Source of the DNA: Salicibibacter cibarius
GTDB lineage: Bacteria > Bacillota > Bacilli > Bacillales > Marinococcaceae
Direction of reading: 5' to 3'
DNA: 64,000 nucleotides
NCBI RefSeq assembly: GCF_016495725.1
Contig: NZ_CP054705.1
Coordinates: 124,001-188,000, forward strand
The position numbers and the translations under genes are program-made. The notes below the pieces were generated by a model. That model did not search any database. It had not been told where the DNA came from and saw only the letters and a list, made by a program, of their open reading frames with translations. Shown here piece by piece: positions 8,077-17,021 of the stretch (the stretch's first letter is position 1; each line of letters opens with the position of its first letter).

Positions 8077-11000
8077 ATGAAGGCGATTACACAGAAGTTA
8101 ATGGAAAATAAGCATATTCAAAGCATAGAGGAAGGTTTGGAAAACGGATTACACGAACAACTGTTGACGGGATTGAGCGGTTCGGCGAAAACGATCCTAT
8201 CATCTGCGCTTTATCATTTGGGGCGAAAGCCGCAAGTGCTTGTCACCTATAATTTATTGCAAGCGCAAAAATGGCAAGAGGACTTAAGTGATTTACTTGG
8301 AGAGGAAAATGTCTATTTATACCCCGTGAACGAATTGATATCCGCGGAAATTGCGGTTGCCAGTCCGGAGATGAGAGCACAACGCATGGAGGTCATGAAT
8401 GCGCTTTTTGCTGATTTTCAAGGGGTGGTTATCGTGCCAATGGCGGGGCTCAAGCGATTGTTGCCGCCAAAAGCGGTTTGGGGAAAGAGCCAACTATCCC
8501 TTCATGAGCAAGATGATCTGGACGTGGATGATTTGTTAAAACGCTTTGCTTCAATGGGGTATTCACGTGTTGACATGGTTTCCGCTCCGGGGGAATTTAG
8601 TGTGCGCGGCGGAATCATCGATGTTTATCCGCTAACCGAACAACATCCACTCCGTATTGACTTGTTTGATACCGAAATTGAATCCATTCGTTACTTTAAT
8701 GCGGAAGATCAACGTTCGTTGGAAAAAATTCGTCATGTTCAGATCGGCCCGGCAGATGAGGTTGTTTTGTTTGATGAACACTGGCAACGCGCGAACGAGA
8801 AACTGGACGCAAATTTGGACGAGACCATTAAACAGGTAAAAGACGCGGAAACAAAGGACCTCTTGCAGCAAAAATTGTCGCAGGAGCGTGATCTGTTAAA
8901 CGAACAGATTCGCTTTCAAGGCTTATACAAATACATGACGTATTTTTATACGGAAGCAAACACGCTTGTGGACTATTTGCCTGAGAATGCGCTTGTAATG
9001 ATCGATGAAATTAGCCGTGTTCAAGAAACAGCAGAACAATTGGATCAAGAAGAAGCAAATTGGCAAATGGCATTATTGGAACAAGGGGATGCCCCGCGCG
9101 GGATACGTGTGTCTGAATCTTTCCAAGATGTGCTGCAGGCGATTCAACAACAAATCGTCTATTTCTCATTGTTTTTGCGAAGTGTTCCGGCGACGCAACC
9201 GCAAAACATCGTTAATGTTAATTGTAAAGCCATGCAACAATTTCACGGACAGATGCCAGTGTTGCAGGGAGAGATGGAACGATGGATGCGGGGGGATTTT
9301 ACGGTTGTTTTCGTTGCAGCCGATGAAGAGCGTGGCCGTCGTTTGCAACATATCTTAAGCGATTATAAGATTGATGCGGAATGGGTGTCGCGTGACACGG
9401 AATTGCAAAGCAGGCGTGCGTATATCATGGAAGGGGATTTACACAACGGTTTTGAACTTCCCTTCGATCAACTTGCCATCGTAACGGAACGGGAGACGTT
9501 TACAAAGAAAGTCACCCGTAAGCGAAAACAACAAAAATTATCGAATGCAGAACGGATTAAGAGTTATTCCGAGCTACACGTCGGAGATCTTGTTGTTCAT
9601 GTTGATCATGGAATTGGCAAGTACTTAGGTGTGGAAACACTGGCTGTCAATGGATTGAATCAGGATTATATCCATATTTCTTACGCAGGCAATGACAAAT
9701 TATACGTTCCGGTCGAACAGATTGATCAAGTGCAAAAATATGTCGGTTCCGAAGATAAAGATCCGAAAATTTATAAACTTGGAGGGCAAAGTTGGAAAAA
9801 AGTCAAGCGGAAGGTACAGTCGTCCGTTGAGGATATTGCTGACGATCTCGTCAAGCTGTATGCCGAGCGCGAGGCTTCACAAGGGTATGCTTTTTCAGGG
9901 GATCAGCAGGAGCAACGAGATTTTGAAGCATCTTTTCCTTACCAGGAAACAGAGGATCAGTTAAAAGCCATTAACGAAATAAAAGAAGACATGGAGCGGG
10001 AGCGTCCGATGGATCGCCTGCTATGCGGGGATGTCGGTTATGGGAAAACGGAAGTGGCCATCCGCGCGGCTTTCAAAGCGATCATGGATGGGAAACAAGT
10101 GGCGTTGCTCGTCCCGACGACGATTCTTGCCCAACAGCATTTTGACACAATTTCCGAACGTTTTTCCGATTATCCCATCAACATCGGGCTTCTTAACCGT
10201 TTTCGCACGCGCAAGCAACAAACGGAAACTCTCCGGTCTTTAAAAACCGGCGGACTCGATTTGGTGATCGGGACCCATCGGCTGCTGTCCAAAGACGTTC
10301 AATTTAAAGATCTCGGCTTGCTGATCGTCGATGAAGAACAACGTTTTGGCGTGACACACAAAGAAAAAATCAAGCAATTGCGCGCCAATATTGATGTGCT
10401 TACACTAACCGCGACACCGATTCCGCGAACCCTTCATATGTCCATGCTCGGGGTACGTGATTTATCGCTTATCGAAACGCCTCCGGAAAATCGTTTTCCT
10501 GTGCAAACGTATGTGTTGGAATATAACCCGTCGCTCGTCAAGGAAGCGATTGAACGTGAATTAGGCCGCGGAGGGCAAGTGTTCTTTTTGCACAATCGTG
10601 TAGATAATATTGAGCGAATGACCGAGCAGATTTCCATGCTCGTTCCCGAGGCCGAAGTGTCCTATGCCCATGGCCAAATGCAGGAGCAAGAATTGGAAGC
10701 AGTCATGATCGATTTTCTCGAAGGGCATAAAGATGTATTGGTAACGACAACGATTATTGAATCCGGTGTGGACATCCCGAATGTTAACACCTTAATTATC
10801 AATCATGCGGATCGTATGGGGCTTTCCCAGCTGTATCAAATCCGTGGCCGTGTCGGTCGCTCGAATCGAGTCGCTTATGCCTATTTTTCGTATCAGCGGG
10901 ATAAAGTGCTTACGGAAGTTGCGGAGCAACGCTTGCAAGCGATTAAAGAATTTACGGAGCTTGGGTCTGGGTTTAAAATCGCTATGCGGGACTTATCGAT

Positions 11001-11625
11001 CCGGGGAGCCGGAAACTTGTTGGGAGCTGAGCAACATGGTTATATCGACTCCGTCGGTTTTGACATGTATTCGCAAATGCTGAAAGAAGCGATTGATAAC
11101 CGCAAAGGGGTACAGGAAAAAGTGGAAACGAAACATTCCGATATTGAACTGGATGTGAAAGTGGAAGCTTATATTCCGGAAGATTATATTAAAGACGCCA
11201 AACAAAAAATTGAAATGTACAAACGTTTTCGCGGCGTAGAGACGTTTGATGACTTAAGCGATTTACACGATGAAATGATTGACCGTTTCGGTGAATATCC
11301 GGATGAAGTTCGTGCCCTGTTCTCGATTTCGAGGATTAAGCTATTTGCCCAACAGGAAGGGGTAGAGGCGATATCGGAAAGTAGCGGCAAATGCACAATC
11401 ATGCTCTCGGAGGAAACCTCAAATGTCATCGACGGAGCCTTGCTCTTTAAATTCGTCAATGAATTGGGCAGAGATGTCGTTGTCGGGACCGAAGGAAAGA
11501 AAATTAAGCTGATCATCCATGCCAAACGTTTATCCTCGGCGGTTTACGTCTCTTTGCTCGAACGAATTCTCGCCCGGATTCCGGAAGTAAGGAAAGACTA
11601 TATGTCAGAGTCGGTTTCTTCGTGA
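8077..11625 (+). CDS. mfd: Transcription-repair coupling factor Mfd
   Basis: 1182 residues, full length. Order of domains: UvrB-like N-terminal region (about 1-350), RNA-polymerase-interacting CarD-like domain around residues 500-565 ([18 protein letters not shown]), then the RecG-like translocase with Walker [10 protein letters not shown] near residue 650 and the DEEQ motif near 751, and a C-terminal TRCF domain. Mfd dislodges stalled RNA polymerase and recruits UvrA. ATG 8077 is chosen over 8047 because GGGGAGGAG lies between them and MKAITQKL fits the family start. Confidence 0.97.
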   Translation: MKAITQKLMENKHIQSIEEGLENGLHEQLLTGLSGSAKTILSSALYHLGRKPQVLVTYNLLQAQKWQEDLSDLLGEENVYLYPVNELISAEIAVASPEMRAQRMEVMNALFADFQGVVIVPMAGLKRLLPPKAVWGKSQLSLHEQDDLDVDDLLKRFASMGYSRVDMVSAPGEFSVRGGIIDVYPLTEQHPLRIDLFDTEIESIRYFNAEDQRSLEKIRHVQIGPADEVVLFDEHWQRANEKLDANLDETIKQVKDAETKDLLQQKLSQERDLLNEQIRFQGLYKYMTYFYTEANTLVDYLPENALVMIDEISRVQETAEQLDQEEANWQMALLEQGDAPRGIRVSESFQDVLQAIQQQIVYFSLFLRSVPATQPQNIVNVNCKAMQQFHGQMPVLQGEMERWMRGDFTVVFVAADEERGRRLQHILSDYKIDAEWVSRDTELQSRRAYIMEGDLHNGFELPFDQLAIVTERETFTKKVTRKRKQQKLSNAERIKSYSELHVGDLVVHVDHGIGKYLGVETLAVNGLNQDYIHISYAGNDKLYVPVEQIDQVQKYVGSEDKDPKIYKLGGQSWKKVKRKVQSSVEDIADDLVKLYAEREASQGYAFSGDQQEQRDFEASFPYQETEDQLKAINEIKEDMERERPMDRLLCGDVGYGKTEVAIRAAFKAIMDGKQVALLVPTTILAQQHFDTISERFSDYPINIGLLNRFRTRKQQTETLRSLKTGGLDLVIGTHRLLSKDVQFKDLGLLIVDEEQRFGVTHKEKIKQLRANIDVLTLTATPIPRTLHMSMLGVRDLSLIETPPENRFPVQTYVLEYNPSLVKEAIERELGRGGQVFFLHNRVDNIERMTEQISMLVPEAEVSYAHGQMQEQELEAVMIDFLEGHKDVLVTTTIIESGVDIPNVNTLIINHADRMGLSQLYQIRGRVGRSNRVAYAYFSYQRDKVLTEVAEQRLQAIKEFTELGSGFKIAMRDLSIRGAGNLLGAEQHGYIDSVGFDMYSQMLKEAIDNRKGVQEKVETKHSDIELDVKVEAYIPEDYIKDAKQKIEMYKRFRGVETFDDLSDLHDEMIDRFGEYPDEVRALFSISRIKLFAQQEGVEAISESSGKCTIMLSEETSNVIDGALLFKFVNELGRDVVVGTEGKKIKLIIHAKRLSSAVYVSLLERILARIPEVRKDYMSESVSS

Positions 11626-11700
11626 ATGGATGGATACCCACTTCCATTGCTGATTTTGCTAGTGGCGGGTGCCGGTATGTTAAATTTCTTTGATGATGGG

Positions 11701-11731
11701 TGAATAGTTCTTTTTTGGATGACGGATACTA
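11701..11731 (+). promoter_or_regulatory. Likely SigG promoter of spoVT
   Basis: TGAATA at 11701-11706 and GATACTA at 11725-11731 are 18 bases apart. This is a near-perfect match to the forespore SigG pattern (TGAATA, 17-18 bases, CATACTA). spoVT is SigG-dependent in B. subtilis. The site lies about 70 bases before the spoVT start. Confidence 0.75.
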
Positions 11732-11801
11732 CCAGTAATCACGTAAAGCAGGCAAGTTTGGTCACTAAAAGAAAATTCATCTAGGAAAGAGAGGCATCAG
11801 C

Positions 11802-12341
11802 ATGAAAGCTACTGGTATTGTCCGTCGAATTGATGATTTGGGCCGTGTGGTCATCCCGAAAGAAATAAGGCGAACGCTTAGAATACGTGAAGGCGACCCG
11901 TTGGAAATTTTTGTCGATCGAGATGGGGAAGTAATTTTAAAGAAATACTCCCCGATCTCCGAACTCGGTGATTTTGCGAAGGAATATGCCGAAGCTTTGT
12001 ATGACAGCTTGGGACATCCGATTCTTGTTGCCGACCGTGATTCTTACATTGCCGTATCCGGAGGATCCAAGAAGGATTACGCCCACAAAAGTATTGGTGA
12101 CGTCGTTGAGTCAGCAATAAACAAAAGACAAACGATGGCAGAATTTGAACATGGGGAATATAACCTTGTTAGTGATCACCGTGATGCGATGCAAGGGTAC
12201 GTCGTTGCCCCGATTATTGCAAATGGCGACCCGATTGGAGCGGTTGTCATGGTGGCTAAAGACAAAGCGCCGGATGAACAAGTTGCCCGTACACTCATTG
12301 AGACCGCTGCCGGATTTCTCGCGAGACAAATGGAGCAATAA
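11802..12341 (+). CDS. spoVT: Stage V sporulation regulator SpoVT
   Basis: 179 residues: an AbrB/MazE-type swapped-hairpin DNA-binding domain at 1-50 (MKATGIVRRIDDLGRVVIPK) followed by a GAF-like domain to the C-terminus. SpoVT modulates SigG-dependent gene expression in the forespore. AGAGAGG precedes ATG 11802 and a SigG-like promoter lies upstream. In B. subtilis yabM follows; here an accessory island begins instead. Confidence 0.97.
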   Translation: MKATGIVRRIDDLGRVVIPKEIRRTLRIREGDPLEIFVDRDGEVILKKYSPISELGDFAKEYAEALYDSLGHPILVADRDSYIAVSGGSKKDYAHKSIGDVVESAINKRQTMAEFEHGEYNLVSDHRDAMQGYVVAPIIANGDPIGAVVMVAKDKAPDEQVARTLIETAAGFLARQMEQ

Positions 12342-12643
12342 ACATCGCCATGAGGGATCAAACCTGGCTTCTTATTTTTACTAGATAGGAAAAAAACAGC
12401 CGGAGACGCTTTAGAAGATGCCGGCTGTTCCGGTATTATGACATAAGGATTGACCCCAAATATCATACTCGAAGCAGGCTCGTCTATGAGCCTGCTTTAC
12501 ACATTTATATTTATAATATTAAGACATTTAAATGTTGAAAAATCGTATGGGTGATGAGGTAGAACCAGTGTGCCTGCGAAGGAAATGTTCTGTATATGGA
12601 TCAGCTTATTAGGGTTAACTGAGTCCACCTCATCAAGTTTATT
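12342..12643. other. Intergenic region with two hairpins
   Basis: No gene is seen. A stem ACAGCCGG / CCGGCTGT (12396-12403 with 12421-12428) could close spoVT transcription although no T-run follows. A second perfect ten-base stem AAGCAGGCTC / GAGCCTGCTT sits at 12472-12497. The rest is A/T-rich. Confidence 0.5.
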
Positions 12644-12793
12644 TCACATTTTGCGGAAAAAGCGTCTGAATTTCTTTTTCTGTTGTTTAGGCTCCGTTTT
12701 TATTTCATGCGCTTTGTTTTCACCTGCTTCCGCCTTTTCCTGTTCAGCGAGGTCTTTCTCGATCAGTTCGCGGCCTTTTGTATAAATGAGCAT
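12644..12793 (-). CDS. Small basic hypothetical protein (49 aa)
   Basis: The frame reads MLIYTKGRELIEKDLAEQEK on the reverse strand and ends at TGA (12644-12646). A very good ribosome site (AAGGAGG, seven bases before ATG) supports it. The protein is charged throughout: an acidic, coiled-coil-like N-terminal half and a Lys/Arg-rich C-terminus (QQKKKFRRFFRKM). No family is recognised. It could be a small DNA- or membrane-associated protein, but that is only inference from charge. Confidence 0.55.
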   Translation of the reverse strand: MLIYTKGRELIEKDLAEQEKAEAGENKAHEIKTEPKQQKKKFRRFFRKM

Positions 12794-13042
12794 TTTAATC
12801 CTCCTTCATCTCTTTAATTATTCTCACTATTCATATGCAAAGAAACAGGTGGCAGTACTTTTTCTTTTTTTCATCTCCTTTCTTTTCCATAAGGTTTAGC
12901 GCAATTTCGCAATTTATTTAAATTCTTGATTCATCGCAAGCATATCACAGTATTATTCATTTTGGGAAGAGGGAGTGTGTGGAAATGGAAAGTATCATGA
13001 AGCGTTTGGCGAATGCTACATATGGGTAAATAATGATATCTT
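12794..13042. other. Intergenic, A/T-rich, no gene seen
   Basis: This holds the leader of the reverse-strand small gene (its ribosome site at about 12799-12806) and nothing else recognisable. Short open frames on both strands lack ribosome sites. Confidence 0.4.
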
Positions 13043-13136
13043 GGTAGGTAAGAAAGTAAAAATCAACTTTCTTACCTATATAAGTTGGGCTAAGGCTTTC
13101 GCCATAAAAGCTTGGCGAAAAGCCAAGTTTTCTAAA
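13043..13136 (+). repeat. Dispersed dual-hairpin element, copy 3
   Basis: Left hairpin: TAGGTAAGAAAGT pairs with ACTTTCTTACCTA (13045-13079). Right hairpin: GGCTTTCGCCA pairs with TGGCGAAAAGCC (13093-13125), followed by AAGTTTTCTAA. Nearly the same layout as the copy at 20607-20703. It ends 17 bases before the next gene's start. Confidence 0.85.
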
Positions 13137-13152
13137 ACGGAAGGGATGAGAA

Positions 13153-13340
13153 TGTTGCCAACCTTTGATGTTAAAGTTTCGTTGAAAAATGGACATGTGA
13201 TTCATATGGAAGAAGAAGGCGAAAATGAAAACGAAGTCAAAAACGAATTTATGGGAGAAAGCGGTACGTACAACAAAAACGGCGTTTCCTTTTATAAGGA
13301 GCACGTCATCTCGGTAGAAGTATCCGAGCATTCGAATTAA
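13153..13340 (+). CDS. Small hypothetical protein (62 aa)
   Basis: The frame MLPTFDVKVSLKNGHVIHME continues to TAA at 13338-13340. ATG 13153 is preferred over 13147 because GGAAGGG is then correctly spaced. The product is small, acidic in the middle, and alternates hydrophobic and charged residues (VSFYKEHVISVEVSEH), suggesting a compact beta fold. No family is recognised. A repeat element lies directly upstream and a hairpin terminator overlaps its end. Confidence 0.6.
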
Positions 13341-13503
13341 GCGCCTTGCGGGGCGCTTTACTATTGGTTGGCCAAAATCGTTGTGTATGTTCCGTGCGTT
13401 TGCGAATTTCCGTTTCAAGCAGCAACAAAAAAACTTGATCGAAATCATTGCCTTTCGCTAATTCGTATGATTCTAATAAAAGTTCATTTGTAATATGTTT
13501 CAT
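13306..13503 (-). CDS. sda: Sporulation histidine kinase inhibitor Sda
   Basis: 65 residues. The first ~42, MKHITNELLLESYELAKGND then FDQVFLLLLETEIRKR, match the Sda helical hairpin (in B. subtilis LSDELLIESY...IENEIKRR). Sda binds KinA and blocks phosphorelay entry into sporulation when DNA replication is perturbed. AAGGAGA precedes the ATG (complement of 13501-13503) and a strong SigA promoter lies upstream. Family members are usually 46-52 residues; the extra C-terminal ~20 residues overlap the convergent gene's end and may not matter. No consensus DnaA box was seen in the leader. Confidence 0.85.
   Translation of the reverse strand: MKHITNELLLESYELAKGNDFDQVFLLLLETEIRKRTEHTQRFWPTNSKAPRKALNSNARILLPR
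13338..13362 (+). terminator. Hairpin terminator between the 62-aa gene and sda
   Basis: AAGCGCC / GGGGCGCTT with loop TTGC, followed by TAC on the plus strand. The stem starts at the stop of the plus-strand gene and lies inside the 3' part of the convergent sda frame. Confidence 0.55.
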
Positions 13504-13546
13504 TATATCTCCTTCTCAAATAATTCTTTAAGCCTAGTACATATGG

Positions 13547-13575
13547 ATTATACAAGACAAAAAATAATTGTACAA
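13547..13575 (-). promoter_or_regulatory. SigA promoter of sda
   Basis: On the reverse strand TTGTAC (complement of 13570-13575) and a perfect TATAAT (complement of 13547-13552) are 17 bases apart, about 45 bases before the sda start. Confidence 0.8.
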
Positions 13576-13850
13576 CCATTAGGATAAAAAAGAAGGGCGT
13601 TAGCCACTGCTAGAAAAAGGAATAAGCTGAAAAAATGGGCTGATTTTGATCACAAAATTTCACAGATTTTCTGATGTTGATAGGAAGCGGCACATCGTTT
13701 ATAAGTCGTTTGCGCTTAGGATTCTTACTCGTTAACATGGGCATTGAACAAAAAAGTTAGCGCCGCATTCCCCTTCAAAATCTTTGATGGGGGTTAGGCG
13801 CTAAGGTCTTGATCAATTTATTTTTAAAATCATATTGGTTAAGTATAAGA

Positions 13851-13880
13851 TTAGACTTTGCATAAAGGGTAAGGTATAAT
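13851..13880 (+). promoter_or_regulatory. Probable promoter of tnpB
   Basis: A perfect TATAAT at 13875-13880 has TTAGAC 18 bases upstream (13851-13856). Between the promoter and the start lies an inverted repeat CAAACGTTT / AAACGTTTG (13889-13929). Its right arm, TGAAAACGTTTGGA, is one base from the CcpA cre consensus. Confidence 0.5.
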
Positions 13881-13940
13881 AAAATCAAACAAACGTTTCC
13901 GTTATAAATAACCTTTGAAAACGTTTGGAAGGAGGGTTTG

Positions 13941-15302
13941 ATGATGAACATAGCCAAAACGTTATCGCACAAGATTACGAATCACTCTCGTATCTTTGAC
14001 GCAACGCTGGATATCTACAACGACGCACTGGCTTATATTATCGAAGTGATAGATAAAAAATTCGATAACCTTGATGGAATGACGACGAAGTCTATCGTTC
14101 CTTCGGTGGAAAGGCTCATTCATACGACTAAATCAAACCCTCATCCGAAGTACCAAGCATTTAGCGCTCGTTTTTATAAGTTTCCTTCGTATTTTCGAAG
14201 AAGCGCCATTGCTTCGGCTTTCGGGAAAGTGAAAAGTTATCGCTCCAATCTGCGTAACTGGGAAGAAGAGAAGGCAATTGCTCTTTCCGAGGGGAAAAAA
14301 TTTAAAAAGAACCCTCCGAGGTTACAATTAAAACACAAGGAATTCCCGGTGTTTTATCGCGGGAATATGTTTAAGAGAACATCGGATACAACAGCTCAAA
14401 TCAAAATTTTTCATAACAATGATTGGGTCTGGGTAGATATCACCTTTAAAGACCAAGATTTATATAAACGTGGCGTTTGGGATTGGAAAGAAAACAACCC
14501 TACGCTTGTTAAAGTCGGAAAAAAGTATTTCCTGAATATTAGTTATCAATCCAAAGTGACATTAAATAAGACAAAAATCAACGGCCAAAAAATATGTGCG
14601 ATAGACCTTGGCATCAACAACTCTGCGGTTTGTTCGGTCATGGATATAAAAGGCACTGTCTTGGCTCGTAAGTTTATTAACCAGCCAAAAGAAAAAGACC
14701 GGTTATATACGTTGACGAACAAACTACGCAAAGAACAACGGACGTCGGGTTGGATTGCTGCGCCGAATTATTGGCGTCGTATCAATGGGCTTCAAAAACA
14801 CATCGTGAATGATACGTCGCATGACATTGTTACATTTGCGAGCGAGAATGAATGCGATGTCATTGTTTTTGAATACCTAGATAAGATGAAGACGCCGAAA
14901 GGGTTTTGGGGCGCAAAGAAACTTCGTTTTAAACTCCGTTATTGGCGAAAGAAAGGGATTCAGAACAAAGTAACGGAAATGGCGCATTATCTTGGTATGC
15001 GTATGTCGAGAGTGAATGCTCGGTATACAAGTGCCTTGGCGTATGATGGTTCCGGAAAAGTGGAACGTAATATGAAAAAAGACCTTGCCACGTTTACAAC
15101 GGGCAAAGTCTACCATGCCGATTTATCAGCGTCATACAACATCGGCGCGCGATATTTTGTTCGTGGCATCCAAAAATCCATGTCGGAAACGAAATGGTTG
15201 TCCCTTCAGGCAAAAGTACCTGAAGTGGCAAAAAGGACATATACGACTTTGTCTTCATTAATTAGCCTTGCGAAAGCATTAGAGTCGCCGAAGGGGGCTT
15301 AG
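13941..15302 (+). CDS. tnpB: TnpB-family RNA-guided nuclease, zinc finger absent
   Basis: 453 residues. RuvC-like catalytic residues are all readable: Asp222 in CAIDLGINNSAV, Glu311 in IVFEYLDKMK, and Asp394 in YHADLSASYNIGARYF. The usual CxxC...CxxC zinc finger before RuvC-III is missing; that stretch (about 350-394) has no cysteines. The N-terminal ~200 residues are helical and basic with no close resemblance to the other tnpB here. TnpB proteins use an RNA made from their own 3' end to cut DNA next to a short motif. GGAGGG precedes ATG 13941. It appears intact. ectD starts 115 bases downstream. Confidence 0.88.
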   Translation: MMNIAKTLSHKITNHSRIFDATLDIYNDALAYIIEVIDKKFDNLDGMTTKSIVPSVERLIHTTKSNPHPKYQAFSARFYKFPSYFRRSAIASAFGKVKSYRSNLRNWEEEKAIALSEGKKFKKNPPRLQLKHKEFPVFYRGNMFKRTSDTTAQIKIFHNNDWVWVDITFKDQDLYKRGVWDWKENNPTLVKVGKKYFLNISYQSKVTLNKTKINGQKICAIDLGINNSAVCSVMDIKGTVLARKFINQPKEKDRLYTLTNKLRKEQRTSGWIAAPNYWRRINGLQKHIVNDTSHDIVTFASENECDVIVFEYLDKMKTPKGFWGAKKLRFKLRYWRKKGIQNKVTEMAHYLGMRMSRVNARYTSALAYDGSGKVERNMKKDLATFTTGKVYHADLSASYNIGARYFVRGIQKSMSETKWLSLQAKVPEVAKRTYTTLSSLISLAKALESPKGA

Positions 15303-15376
15303 TCCGCTTTTGTTTGTGCTGTATTTAAGGTAAGGGATGCTCCATCAAAATCTTTGATTTAGATGGAGAGGTTCAC
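15303..15376 (+). ncRNA. Probable 3' guide-RNA scaffold of the tnpB element
   Basis: The sequence from the end of tnpB to GGTTCAC is conserved in the reverse-strand remnant at 22541-22640. Conserved blocks are CTTGTCTTCATT (inside the tnpB end), CTGTATTTAAG, and a CTCCAT hairpin with loop AAAATCTTTGATTTA. By analogy with known TnpB systems, an omega RNA would span the tnpB 3' end to here, with its guide taken from bases 15377 onward. The RNA itself is inferred. Confidence 0.5.
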
Positions 15377-15416
15377 CGTTAATCAAACTAAACCAATGAA
15401 TGAAGGAGTGTTTCAG

Positions 15417-16346
15417 ATGCGTACAGATTTTTATCCGTCAAGAGTAGGAAGCGGTGCTAAACTAATGAAGCGCGAAGATCCGGTCATTCATAATCGAGGG
15501 CAGTTTGATGGACCACTTAACGCTTCTGATCTCGACGCTTACGAGGAGAACGGTTTTCTCATGCTAAACGATGTGTTTTCGGAAGATGAAGTGGATATTA
15601 TGGCTGAACAACTGAAACAGACGTTGGAAAATGCCAAAGGGGAAAAGTCGGATACCGTCGTTACTGAACCGGAAGGCGATGAAGTCCGATCCATCTTCGA
15701 AGTGCATAAAAACAATGATTTTTTTAGGAGACTGGCTTCCAATGAGCACATTGTAAAAGCTGCACGCCAATTGCTCGGCAGTGATGTATATATTAATCAA
15801 TCCCGTATTAACTTCAAGCCGGGTTTTAGCGGCAAAGAGTTTTATTGGCATTCGGATTTTGAAACTTGGCACGTGGAAGATGGGATGCCAAAACCGAGAG
15901 CGGTAAGCTGCTCAATCATATTAACCGATAATTACGAATATAATGGACCTTTAATGCTCATCCCCGGTTCCCATCAATGGTTTGTATCTTGCCCGGGGGA
16001 AACGCCGGAGAATAATCACAAACAATCCTTGCAAAAACAAGAGCTAGGTATTCCCGATCAAGAAAGTTTAACGCAACTTTTTGAAAAAGCAGGAAAACGT
16101 ATCGAAACAGCCACCGGAAAAGCAGGTATGGTCCTCTTTTTCGAAAGCAACACGATGCACGGTTCTGCCGGCAATATTTCCCCATTACCGAGAAGCAACG
16201 CGTTCTTCGTGTTTAACTCGATCCATAACCAACTGGAAGAACCATTCGGCAATACGAAGCCACGTCCGGAATTTCTCGCGAACCGGGAAGGGATTAAGCC
16301 GATCGAACCACAACCTACCTTTGAAAAAGAAAAAACGACGACGTAA
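15417..16346 (+). CDS. ectD: Ectoine hydroxylase EctD
   Basis: 309 residues. This Fe(II)/2-oxoglutarate dioxygenase converts the compatible solute ectoine to 5-hydroxyectoine. Iron ligands are His145 and Asp147 (WHSDFETWH) and His248 (TMHGSAGN), close to the numbering known for characterised EctD (146, 148, 248). FYWHSDFETWHVEDGMPKPR is the EctD signature stretch. GAAGGAGTG precedes ATG 15417; the frame is open upstream to 15363, but that part is transposon end. ectABC are not in the window, so ectoine must be made elsewhere or imported. A strong terminator follows. Confidence 0.93.
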   Translation: MRTDFYPSRVGSGAKLMKREDPVIHNRGQFDGPLNASDLDAYEENGFLMLNDVFSEDEVDIMAEQLKQTLENAKGEKSDTVVTEPEGDEVRSIFEVHKNNDFFRRLASNEHIVKAARQLLGSDVYINQSRINFKPGFSGKEFYWHSDFETWHVEDGMPKPRAVSCSIILTDNYEYNGPLMLIPGSHQWFVSCPGETPENNHKQSLQKQELGIPDQESLTQLFEKAGKRIETATGKAGMVLFFESNTMHGSAGNISPLPRSNAFFVFNSIHNQLEEPFGNTKPRPEFLANREGIKPIEPQPTFEKEKTTT

Positions 16347-16357
16347 CCGATTGTGAA

Positions 16358-16387
16358 GACCACCCGGGGAAGGGGTGGTCTTTATTT
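16358..16387 (+). terminator. Intrinsic terminator after ectD
   Basis: GACCACCC / GGGGTGGTC (16358-16365 with 16372-16380), followed by TTTATTT. Confidence 0.85.
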
Positions 16388-16390
16388 CAC

Positions 16391-16936
16391 TTTAAGGCGA
16401 TCATCGCTGACATCGGCAACGACATGAGCCGATTTCCATCGGCCGCTCATTTATGCTCATGGGCCGGGATCGCTCCAGGGAACCATGAAAGTGCCGGAAA
16501 ACGAAAGTCAGGTAAAACCAAGAAGGGCAACAAAAAGTTAAAATCCGCCCTTACAGAAGCCGCCCGCGCCGTAGCAAGAACCAAAGACACCTACTTGTCT
16601 TCCCAATACCATCGAATTGCTGCACGCCGAGGGAAGAATCGAGGCGCCGTCGCCGTTGCCCATTCGATTTTGACGAGCGCTAACCATATGATGCAACGGA
16701 GGGAACCCTATCGGGAATTGGGCCCCACCTATTTTGACGAGCGAAAGAAAGAAGTGGTCACTCGACAAGCAATCAAGCGTTTAGAAGATCTAGGCTATGA
16801 ACAGGAAGCGATCGAAAAAAAGAGACAAGATGAGAGGATTAAATTGGAAAAATCGCTCCTTGATATCCTCTCTCCGGAAATTATCTCTGAGAAAACAGGA
16901 TTGAACATCGATGAGGTTAAAAAGTTGAAGGAATAG
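16391..16936 (+). pseudogene. IS110-family transposase, C-terminal fragment
   Basis: The frame from about 16394 reads AIIADIGNDMSRFPSAAHLC, then SWAGIAPGNHESAGKRKSGK, the conserved C-terminal Transposase_20 domain of IS110/IS1111 recombinases. The fragment continues for ~170 residues to TAG at 16934-16936. The N-terminal RuvC-like DEDD catalytic half is absent: the readable frame begins right after the ectD terminator. The left non-coding end, where IS110 bridge RNA is encoded, is therefore gone too. It is a truncated relic in the accessory island. Confidence 0.85.
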
Positions 16937-17021
16937 GCGGGGAATATTGTGATCGTGCAAACCTATTAAATAACATTCGAAGAAGACCAAGCGGCAATAT
17001 GATCGGTGAAAGGACCCGCTT

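Larger units (their letters stand above)
13758..15376 (+). mobile_element. tnpB-only IS605-family element
   Basis: The left end is an imperfect hairpin (TAGCGCC ... GGCGCTA, 13758-13803) enclosing CCCC/GGGG. The right end follows tnpB and contains CTCCATC/GATGGAG (about 15342-15369), ending GAGAGGTTCAC at 15376. Both ends have clear reverse-strand relatives at 23581-23630 and 22541-22600; similarity stops exactly after GGTTCAC, which fixes the right boundary. TTGAAC lies a few bases outside the left hairpin in both copies and may be part of the target. The element carries no tnpA. Confidence 0.75.

Noticed and set aside
12957-13448. 163-residue reverse-strand frame
   Set aside because: It crosses the dual-hairpin repeat, the 62-aa gene and sda in a different frame, with no start signal.
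13941-15302. Nuclease-dead TnpB-like repressor (TldR)
   Set aside because: The three RuvC acidic residues are all present, so loss of catalysis is not supported.
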